A stretch of DNA of 64,000 nucleotides from Branchiostoma floridae (taxonomy: Eukaryota > Chordata > Leptocardii > Amphioxiformes > Branchiostomatidae), in contig NC_049980.1 of NCBI RefSeq assembly GCF_000003815.2, positions 16,568,021 through 16,632,020 on the forward strand. The letters are read 5' to 3'. A program made the translations under genes and the position numbers. Shown piece after piece: positions 35,926-45,426 of this stretch (its first letter is position 1; every line of letters starts with the position of its first letter). The notes under the pieces are model-generated. The model did not search any database and was not told the DNA's origin. It saw nothing but the letters and a program-made list of their open reading frames with translations.

Positions 35926-38900
35926 ATGTCTGAGGGTGACCCTCCACCCAAGAGGGTAAGTTCTCTGGAAAAAAAAATCATATTTAATAAATCTATACAA
36001 GCCACAGTTAGGCCAGATATAATCTCAAAACAGATCCTACGGTAGCGATAGTATCAAAAGCAACCAGAGGAGTGAAGCTTGGCTACCTAGGAAATGGCAA
36101 ATGTACACCTCTTGACTGACTACTTTCCTTGGCCGGTTTAGAACTATCTTATGCCATGGTAGGATCTGCTTGGAGATTAGGCCAGGTAGTTTTTTTTTTT
36201 TTTCAATTTTTAAAGGTTTAACAAACCTGTATGGAGAGGAAAAAAATCACATGTTACGGTACACCAGAAGCTGCCATGACAAAATACATGTAGCTGTCAT
36301 TAAGTAAAATGCAGTAGTGTATTTTTATCACCACAGAAAAAGAAAATCAATAACTTAATTTTGTTTGAGACCATACTTTGTGTAGCCTCTGACGTTAGTG
36401 GGACAATGGTCACATTTGTCTTTACTTTCTTGTCCCAAGCGTATAGGGCAAAGATTAAATAGAAGTAAAACTTGCCAACATACAGAAAGTATGTAAGGCA
36501 GCGTCTTAGATTAGTTGGCATTCATACTTATTAATCAGTGGTGTTTATTTTGATCTTTAATCTCATAGAAGTAAATAATCAGCTGAATATTCTATTATGT
36601 TATTATTTTACTTGTTCGTAGCATCTCATTTTTGTTAAGATTATAACATGGATGTTAATGTCTTTTTCTCCAGGTGAAACTAAGTGAAGAAGAAGTCAGG
36701 AAACTACCCAGAGATGAGTTGGTGAAAATGTGAGTAAAGCCAGGTCTTAGTATGAAAATAATGATGATGAGATTTTCATACATAGCAATTAAGCTTTTAA
36801 TGTTCCTTCTCTAAGACTAAGAGACTTAAAATTCTCCCAAGTGACCTTTCAGTGTATTTGGCAGTGTCCATTTCCATTTTGATAGCTCTTGGGCCACACA
36901 GTTGTTCAAGTACTACAGTAGGAGTTTTTTTCCTTGATCAGATATTAATCTGAAACACAGGCCAAGGAAGGTAGATGAATTATTGTAGACTTGGCCTCAG
37001 TGTTGTCATTAGATTTAAAGCTGACATTGTTTTTGGAAGTATGTAATTGTGGTTAGTGAAAGTTTACATACATAATTTGACACAGTCTTAATTTGTTTCC
37101 CCACAGCTGGTCGGAGCAGAATGCCTATGTCCAGTCTCTGGAGACTAAGAACAATGCAGGGCCCAGCTCAAGTACTGAATGTGAGTATCTAGAAATTTAG
37201 ATCCTACTGTGACATGTGGAAGTGGGTTTTAACCATTCACATAGAAGTTTATCTTACACCGGTCATGACTAAGAAGACAGTCACTACCTACAGTATATCC
37301 AAGATCATTGTGCCATTTCTGTATTTGTATCTTATTGCACAATGGATAACCGCACACCTCCGTTAATTGCACAGAATCCCCAAATCCCAAACCGGTGCAG
37401 TCCAGCTGGATAACTTCACATTATTGCACCATCCAGATAATACATTGGCAAAGGGTGTGTGCAATTATCCGGATCCTCTACAGTGCTTAGAAAATATTTC
37501 AGCTCTTTGTTGCTTATTGTCTGTCCTGACGTTGCCCCACCCCCTAACCTCCCCCACCCCAGGTGAAGAGCTGACGGGTCTGCGTGAGTCGGAGGAGAAA
37601 CTGAAGCAGCAGCAGCAGGAGTCGACCCGGCGCGAGAACGTTCTCGTCATGAGGCTCGCTACCAAAGAACAGGAGATGCAGGAGATAGCTGTAAGTTCTG
37701 TACTGCTGAATACGCAGGCTGCATTCTCAACTGTAGGTCTGTGAAAAGAAGACAGCTAGGAACATATGAATATGTCACAGTAGAGATCACAATCCAGTAG
37801 AATCGCCGATTCTCCTAGAAGAGATCGCGATCGGAGATGGTCCTAGGTGAGATTCCGATCGTGATCTGTACTAGGAGAATCGGCAATTCTACTAGAACAG
37901 ATTGCAATCGGGAGCTGTCCTTGGACAAACTCCGATCCAATCTCTAATGATGCTAAGATGTAGGAAACAGCAATACTTTTCTTGATAAACAATGATTTTA
38001 TTTAGTATATATATAGGAAAACCAGAAATTCTGCTGTAGTATCAAGAAAAAGCCACCAGTGACACACAATCGACCATGCTCTTCCTGTCCCCAACATCCA
38101 CTCACATACCACAAGTATCTTATCATATCATATTATATAGAGTTTCAGTGACAGGCAGGATAATGCCTATGAGCTTCTTCAGCAAGTGTCCATGGTTAAC
38201 ATTGAGTTTGTGAGTTTGTGTTAAGAAAGGCATGTACTCTACACCCCTCTATTGACCAGCTTTGACTTGAAGGTGTTGACGGTTTTGGCTGCAACAACAT
38301 CAAAAGTATCATCACAATCCAAGGGCCTTTTTGTCATGTTCTAACTTTGAAATCATTCTTTAGTTACAAGGAAATGTATATTCGCAATGACCTGATTTTT
38401 CAGTAGGGAGGTCACCATTAAAGTATAATAACCCCAATTATGTCAAGACTTCCAGTAACATCTGTATTCCCCACCCCCAGAGTCAGATCCAGGAGGTTAA
38501 ACAGGGTCAGACCCCGGGGACAGCACAGCTGCGCACCATGCTGCTGGACCCTGCTGTCAACCTGCTGTTCACTCGCATGAAACAGGAACTCACGGACAGC
38601 AAGGACAAGCTGGAACAGGCACAGAACGAGCTCAGCGCCTGGAAGTTCACCCCGGATAGGTGAGACTGGGGAGGGGGGTGCTCAAGAGAAGGTCTCAGTT
38701 GTGCCACCTTGGTTGCAGTACTCATGTGAATTGCTAGGTGGTGCATACGTCCAAAGCAAGGCATACAAAGTCCAAATTATGTTGTACCTTTAGGGCATTA
38801 TCTTTTCCAATTCATAAGACACACTTTTTGAATACAATTGTGAAACTGCAGATGTTAGCTTATACTATTATAGAGCATATGATTGTGAACAGTTTTCTCC

Positions 38901-40943
38901 TATAGACCAAAATTTGTTTTGACAGGAAAAACAAGTGGGATTTCCAGTTAATCTAAAAGTATTTCAGACCTTCAGACACTTTCTGACTTTTACTTTAAAC
39001 CTTGGGTAAAGCCCAGGGCTTGATATACTGTAAAGTTGTGTATTTTTGCAGTAGGAGTGGAAAGGAGGTTTTTGTATTGTTTTGAGTTGGCAGAAAAACA
39101 AAATATTCCTACCACAAATTTGTCAAGAAAGCAAAAGTAGAAGATAAGACCACTTCAAATGTTTAAACATGTACAGTACTGTCAAACCTGCTCAAGAAGA
39201 CCACTAAGAAGGGTTGAACTGGTGGTCATATAAGCTAGGATTCTTAATGCTTGTGTCAATAGGAAAATTATCTTAAAGGTCATTTGTATAGGTTTGACTG
39301 TTCTTGACTTCATTTACAAGTTGTTTCTGCTTGCCCCCCTCCCCACACCGTGCCACAGCCAAACAGGGAAGAAGCTGATCTCTCGGTGCCGGATGTTGAT
39401 CCAGGAGAACCAGGAGCTGGGGCGGCAGCTGTCCCAGGGGCGCATCGCTCAGCTGGAGGGGGAACTCGCACTGCAGAAAAAGTACAGCGAGGAACTCAAG
39501 TCAAGCCAAGACGGTAAGGGAACAATGGTAGAATCCAGAATGTTGGAAACTTTAGAAAAGACTTTCTGTGAAGATTCTGTAACGTTACTATGTACCAAGT
39601 TCCCCAAAGTATTGCATGATATATTTTATTGATTCTTTGTTTCAGGCACAAACAGTAAGCCCCTGAACGCCGGTATAATTTGTTCCTTTTCTAAACGGTC
39701 CAACATTTGGTCCACTGATTTTTTCAGGTCCGTTTTTTCTGACAAGATAAACCTGTTTTGTGCCGGAACACCATACATGCTGATGGCTCATCCATTGTGT
39801 TCCAATATGTGAGGAACTTAAGCTATAGTAACTAGCATAAAATTGTACTGTAATCACCTATCTCCACTACCTGTGACCTTCTCACACCCCTCTCTGCTCT
39901 GTAATTGTTGAGAGAATTGATGTGATGTGTCTGTCTCCTACAGAACTGTAATTGTTGAGAGAATTGATGTGATATGTCTGTCTCCCACAGAACTGTAATT
40001 GTTAAGAGAATTGATGTGATATGTCTGTCTCCCACAGAACTGTAATTGTTAAGAGAATTGATGTGATATGTCTGTCTCCCACAGAACTGTAATTGTTGAG
40101 AGAATTGATGTGATATGTCTGTCTCCCACAGAACTGAACGACTTCGTGATCCAGCTGGATGAGGAGGTAGAAGGTATGCAAAGTACAATCTATGTCCTCC
40201 AGCAGTCTGTCTCCCACAGAACTGTAATTGTTGAGAGAATTGATGTGATATGTCTGTCTCCCACAGAACTGAACGACTTCGTGATCCAGCTGGATGAGGA
40301 GGTAGAAGGTATGCAAAGTACAATCTATGTCCTCCAGCAGCAACTGAAGGACTGCCGCCAGCAGCTCGCTCAGGCTCAACAAGAGCTGTCGAACGCTCGG
40401 ACAGAATTGAGCCAAGCCAAACTCATGGATAGGACAGAAAGGACTCTGGAGGCGCCCGCCGAGTCAGCCCTCGCCACCACGGAGGGCCTCGGCCCCCGCC
40501 ACAACCCCGGCCACGCTTGTAATAGCCTGGCCAACCACTCGTCTACCACCGGTAGTACCGACCTGCCCGCCAATAACGGCGGTCACGTCTTGACTTCCCT
40601 GCGCACCAAGACAGAGCCTAGCGAGGAAGTAGAAAGCAATTCGTGCAAAACGAGCCAAAATGCTGCCGAATTGACTCCCAACTCGGACCCCCTCCCGGAG
40701 GGGGCGCATAAACACGAACAGAACCAAGTCCTGACCACCGCTCTCTTGGAGGAGGTTTCCAACTCAGATAGTAGTCCTAGTCAGACTTGTTTGGAGGAAA
40801 AGACTGCAATATCCCTTGACGGTCTCGCCAGTAACGAACCCAATTCGATCATTGGAAGAGACCTTAGCTCCCCCGAACAGACTTCAGAGCATAATGGCGT
40901 CCCCGACAGCGTTCCTCGTATATACGGTCAGGGAACCGCGTAG
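35926..40943 (+). CDS. WTAP: WTAP, adaptor subunit of the m6A RNA methyltransferase complex
   Basis: Exons 35926-35955, 36674-36729, 37107-37180, 37563-37690, 38481-38659, 39359-39513 and 40267-40943, phases consistent, 432 residues (human about 396). The central coiled coil is nearly that of vertebrate WTAP: TGLRESEEKLKQQQQES, VLVMRLATKEQEMQE, LEQAQNELSAWKFTPD, CRMLIQENQELGRQLSQGRI, LQKKYSEELKSSQD and ELNDFVIQLDEEVEGMQST. A Ser/Thr/Pro-rich tail of about 190 residues diverges, as is usual. In the nucleus WTAP anchors METTL3-METTL14 in speckles with VIRMA, HAKAI and ZC3H13. The last exon has an alternative acceptor at 40132 that would add 45 residues in frame, caused by a 135-bp tandem duplication. 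Confidence 0.95.
36019..36180. mobile_element. ~160-bp hAT-like MITE in WTAP intron 1
   Basis: Inverted ends TAATCTCAAAACAGATCCTA and, from the other side, TAATCTCCAAGCAGATCCTA. The word GGCCAG flanks both sides as a likely part of the target duplication. It shares ends with the MITE at 56573-56757. Confidence 0.6.
37793..37896. repeat. Long hairpin (43-bp arms) in WTAP intron 4
   Basis: The arm at 37793-37835 and the arm at 37854-37896 are inverted copies matching at 38 of 43 positions by eye, separated by an 18-base loop. Arms are built from GATCG and CTAGGAGAATCGGC-type words. A further partial copy of the motif follows to about 37950. Confidence 0.8.
39179..39300. mobile_element. Degenerate ~120-bp Tc1/mariner-type MITE remnant
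   Basis: Begins CTGTCAAACCTGCTCAAGA and ends TATAGGTTTGACTG, the inverted ends of the 834-bp MITE at 16.2 kb, with GGTGGTCAT inside. It lies in WTAP intron 5, ending 58 bp before exon 6. Confidence 0.6.
39898..40131 (+). repeat. 47-bp tandem array of 3' splice-site sequences
   Basis: GTAATTGTTGAGAGAATTG recurs at 39901, 39948, 39995, 40042 and 40089, exactly 47 bp apart. Each unit ends in TGTCTCCCACAGAACTG (first one CTACAG), which is the acceptor and the first five exon bases of WTAP exon 7. The array therefore carries several splice-acceptor copies upstream of the real one. Confidence 0.9.
40132..40266 (+). repeat. 135-bp in-frame duplication of the WTAP exon 7 start
   Basis: Bases 40132-40266 comprise a first copy of the exon start (AACTGAACGACTTCGTGATC to CTCCAGCAG) plus one more acceptor unit; the exon start then recurs at 40267. 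The shift is 135 bp, 45 codons, and the duplicate has no stop in frame. Whether the upstream acceptor is used cannot be told from DNA. Confidence 0.85.
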
Positions 40944-42424
40944 GTTGGACTGCGCTAGTCGCGCAGAGTCGTTCCAAATATTTGTCCGAAGCTTCAATGT
41001 TGTCCAGGTGCTCTGTCCTGCGTACGAGATTGTTTGTGCCTGTTGATACTATCTATTCACCTATATTATGTTGGTAGCTGGACACAAAACCTGAGAGAGA
41101 TAAAAAGTATTTCTGTGCTGCAAGCTGTCGTAATAAGAGTAGCAGGTACACTTTATAGTTGTAAAAAGGACCCTGTTTATCAAAGAAAAAAGTCTCTTTG
41201 ATTCTTTCTGTGAACGCTATGGTAACTCTGTGCACTACTGTAAATTTGGTAATGATCGTTTTCCTGCTGATGTTTCCTGTGATCTTGTTCATCATCAAGC
41301 ATCCTCGGCACTGCAACAATTTTTAAACAATTGGAAACAATCTTTTTCACCAAAAGTCCAGGAAAATTGGTAACCAAGGCCATTGGTATCCGAATCGAAA
41401 GGCATCGTAAAAAGAAAACCTATATGTCCCAATGGAGATCACTCATATTTCTGTTATAAGTCATAAGAATATGTACTTTACAAATGGAAGAATGTCATAA
41501 AGTAGCTTTCCAGATGTTTCGTTTGACCAGCGAAATGGCAAAACTTCCCGTTTCCATAAGAATATGTTCTTGACGAATAGAAAAATGCAACACTTTTTAT
41601 TGAGTGGTACAATACTGCAAATCTCATTGCTACAGAGATAATTTTTATTGGAGGGAGTACTAGACTGTATCAAACAACAGGTCTCATCTTACAGGGTACA
41701 TTTTCTTTCACAGGTATTAAGAATAGCGGACCAAAACAGAACAAAAATTGGACTCAATTGCTTCAAAATGAATTCAATGTGTCCATCCTTTAAAAATTGG
41801 CAGCTTTTCACAACTTGACAACTGTAGAAAATGTTCAGTTATGACCATTCTGGCTAAAAATGTTAAACCCTGAAAATATCCTCTCTGTATGTGAATGTAT
41901 GGTATCTTTCTTCAACATGTTTCGTTTTTAACCTTACAAAAGACAAAGAGATTTTGACTCAAAGAAAAGCATTACAGATATAACTGATTGCTGTGGGAGG
42001 GGGGTGGTACATTAAACAATGGTTTTGAACAAGGTCATAATGTATGTATGTATGTACAATTTTGCCAACACTTTCTATCTGTTTTCAGTGTATATTCTGG
42101 ACAAATTTGATCTCAATCACCTCTGTGAGTTGATTGCTGACCCCTTTCGCTTCAGGTGGGGTAAAAAGCAACTCTCGTATGTAAAAGAGCTTATTAGAAC
42201 CTACCCGAACGCTTAAACAGACATGTTACGTTGGTGCATTTATATGTTTTCTACTGGGAAAAACCCAAATCTTGACAACAAGTCGCTCAGAGACGTGTCT
42301 ATAAATTTTGGTTGCAGTTTTCTTGGAGGCTGACGTCTTTATGAGTTCCAGGTGTACACACGTTAAAGCCAAAGCCTCGGATTCTTGTGGTCCTGAAAAA
42401 TAAAGTTCACCTAATTCTGCAGAA
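40944..42424 (+). other. Probable WTAP 3' UTR
   Basis: AT-rich sequence after the WTAP stop. AATAAA at 42399-42404 is a candidate poly(A) signal. A short exon-like frame at 42092-42216 (acceptor TCTGTTTTCAG, then YILDKFDLNHLCELIADPF to a stop) is unrecognised and may be a retroposed fragment. Confidence 0.45.
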
Positions 42425-42728
42425 CAACGGTTTCTTTGTCATCTTCCTGTGTACATGGTCATGGTTGCATATGAGAAGTTATTATCATGTAGGTAATTAT
42501 CAAGATGTGTGACAAAAATCTGAATTCTGAAAGTTATTTAAGTGATTTGTATACCCAATGACGTTCTATTAGCGGTACCGCGGTATATCTTTATTTATCA
42601 TTATCACAAAGAAGTGAAAAGAAGTCGAATTCACTATAGATGGTATTTCACTGCACTTGGGGCACCGGTGCGGCACTAGGGAGTTCGAACAATTACTCAA
42701 CAGATTTGTGTATTTGGTTGTCGTCTAA

Positions 42729-43098
42729 GGCCTAGGAAAAAAAATGTTGTGTTTCCTGTTTCCCTACCTTCCCTAGAAAAACCTGCCGACCCTAGACTTT
42801 TTTTTGGGTGGGCAGTGGAGTCACATAGCTTCCAGTTAGAATTTTTATTCAGCCTGCTTCCTATTGAAGTAAAACAGTCTGCTTGTCCTATCTATTGTGC
42901 ACAAAATCAAAGTTTGACATTGAAAGACAAGTGTCCTCATGCATTTCAGTTTCCTTTGTTCAACTGTATTGTAATATGTATCACTAGATTTTTGGCTAGC
43001 CTAAAAAAAATTACAAAAAAAAAAAAGATATCCCCTACCTACCGACCCTAATTTTTTCAGGACTGAAACAGGAAACACAACATTTTTTTTCCTAGGCC
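42729..43098. mobile_element. 370-bp Harbinger-type MITE, 34-bp perfect TIRs
   Basis: The ends are exact inverted copies for 34 bp, starting GGCCTAGGAAAAAAAATGTT, flanked by direct TAA (42726-42728, 43099-43101). Just inside are CCCTACC / GGTAGG words, again inverted. The TAA duplication and GGCC ends match the 1.3-kb element at 1827, but the rest of the TIR differs. Confidence 0.85.
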
Positions 43099-43101
43099 TA
43101 A

Positions 43102-45426
43102 GTCATACTTTTATTTAGTACACAATAACTGAATTATAAACAATCATCAAAAATTACAAAACAGTGCCGCACTGAACAAACCTTGCAGTACCGCACACAT
43201 GTCCCAAGTGCAGTGAGATACCACCTTTTAGTAGAATATTATCTTTGACTTGGTTGACATTGTAAATATTCCATGTATTTGTCAACTATCATGACATTTT
43301 GTTGGGACCTGTAGCTAACCCAGTGGGTATATATGTGCCACAAAGGTCTTCATTATTCCATGCTACCATCATCTGCCAAGATGGAAGTATGCCTACAATT
43401 ACATATTTATGACTTTTGATATCCAAAAAAGGGCTTACTGTATGCAGATAACCCCATTTGTAACTTTAAAGAAAACACTTCACCAAAAATTGAGATCTTT
43501 CCTGTTCAACATTAAGAAAAAAAGGAAAACTTTATGAGCCAACAGGTTAAAATTTACAGATTTTAGACCTTGTCAATTAACCAAACACGTGTTTTATCTT
43601 CTGCCACTTGTCTTCCGGAAACTTATTTGAATACATGTACATGTGTAGGAAGGTTAGACAACAGTTTACATTAGCAATGGACTATCAGGAAGTATTGGAG
43701 AGAGATAAATTTCTTTCAACTTTAGAAACTGAGAAACATGGCAATGCATTTTTTTAATTCGTTGAATCTTATTCAGTGAAGCGGATATTCTATTGTAGTA
43801 TTGGATTTGATTTGCATTATTGCACATAATGAACATAGCCACCACTCTAGTTCTTGTACTGTGGTAGTCTAATGGTAACATGATCTCGATCTTCAACGTA
43901 TGGTACATAACAAAACATAGTTCAATACATTGATAAAATAGCGAAATGTATAGTCTACAAGTCATGAATTTTTAAATCCAAGTTGGTCTTCTTTTTGTAC
44001 TACCTTTCCCAGTTAGAGAGCTCGATTGTTCCTGTGAATACAGTCAAAGCTGCCCAAGACGACCACCCGGGGGACCGGGAAAAAGCGGTCGATTTGGACA
44101 GGTGGTCGCTGAGAAGAGTATCGACTCAAAACATGCCCGATGCAAATTATAAATGGTTTCCGTTGTGTTTAATAATAATGGCAAATAGCAAGCACACTCA
44201 CGTACGCAAAAAAGCGAGGTATTTAATGGCTCAAATACAACACGCACAATGTAAATGGTAAATTTAACCCCAAGCTTTTATCGAGCTTTTATACGATACA
44301 GTGTTTTAAAGCTCAATATCTGTACAATAACGTTTTAGATGGAACTTTGATGCTATCAGCTACCCAGATGATCGCCGTATCTGAAATAACTACGGTGCAC
44401 CTTTCGAATTCGATGCCCGGTACGTCCCGATAGCGTACTTACCCAAGGGTGAATGTACAGTACAGTTGGATGTACTTCAGGACTGTTAATCTACAGAAAC
44501 TAGTTGTATCTGGGTCTAAATTTCATGATGTAACTGGGTCTAAATTTTATGAAATGTGACGTTAATGGTTTTTTAAACGATTTTAATCTGTCATTGCACT
44601 TCTTTTTAATACCTTGCGCCCTCCTGGAGAACAGACAAAGGGCTGTTCTAGGTTTTTAGCCTGTAACATATACATGTATGTATTCATCTTGTGTGAAATA
44701 AAGATGATTTTTAACCCCCAGAACAAGTTGCAGGACGCCCTCCGGAGCTCCAGTCACAGAGTAATCATATTTCAACTTCATGAAAGGTTGAATTGGTTGA
44801 ACATCTATCATCTATGAGAGATAGAAGGTTTGTTTGCATATTTCCAATTACAGGAAATGATGAGATATTGCTGGAATGAGTTGGAATTTCATTGCCGTCC
44901 GTTCCTTGTAGTTCTTGGCTGACGTTTTGCTATCATGCTGTGGTCTAAAAGCGACTGCTTATGATCAATACCAGCAGTACAATTGATATCCCCAACATAC
45001 GGTGGTTTTCATTGGTCAATTATTTACCATTTTTGCTACCGTGGTAATTTTGTCTAATCAAAAGTTACCTTAGACTGATCGACGTGTCAATCAGTGCAGT
45101 GTCCCATGCATCTGGGTGAAATGTAACCTTACGTCGATGTAAGGTAAACATCCAGGTAATAAGATATGCCAAAAAGTAGTTACTCAAGCAACTGGATATA
45201 ACGTTTTGGAATCGGTCAACTTTGTTCAAATTTGATTAGTGTGGTATCATATTTGATTGGTCATCTTTGAATAACTTAATATCAAACAAAAGTAAGTCGG
45301 TGGAAACGAATTATTCCTATAAAACTTATGAATGATAGAGGTCACTGTATGATAAAGCAGTTAGATCAATACTGCAGCTTTCATTAATTCCGCTAGAGGT
45401 CACTGCTGCACTGCTGACGAAAGAAG
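43102..45426. other. Intergenic sequence; holds one truncated MITE
   Basis: No gene is recognisable. Apart from the MITE copy at 44041-44470 the sequence is AT-rich single-copy in appearance. The last 60 bases before 45427 have a weak resemblance to the 3' half of a tRNA (GGAGTTCAAATCTGACC), not enough to call a tRNA or SINE. Confidence 0.4.
44041..44470. mobile_element. Truncated copy of the 834-bp Tc1/mariner-type MITE
   Basis: Begins CAGTCAAAGCTGCCC after TA and follows the 16.2-kb copy closely (GACCACCCGGGGGACCGG, AGGTGGTCGCTGAGAAG, TACCCAAGGGTGAATG) until about 44470, where similarity stops. The right half and right TIR are absent. Confidence 0.75.

Noticed and set aside
42092-42216. 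Exon-like frame YILDKFDLNHLCELIADPF ending in a stop
   Set aside because: It has a good acceptor, but no partner exon in phase was found and it lies inside the probable WTAP 3' UTR. Noted as a possible retroposed fragment only.
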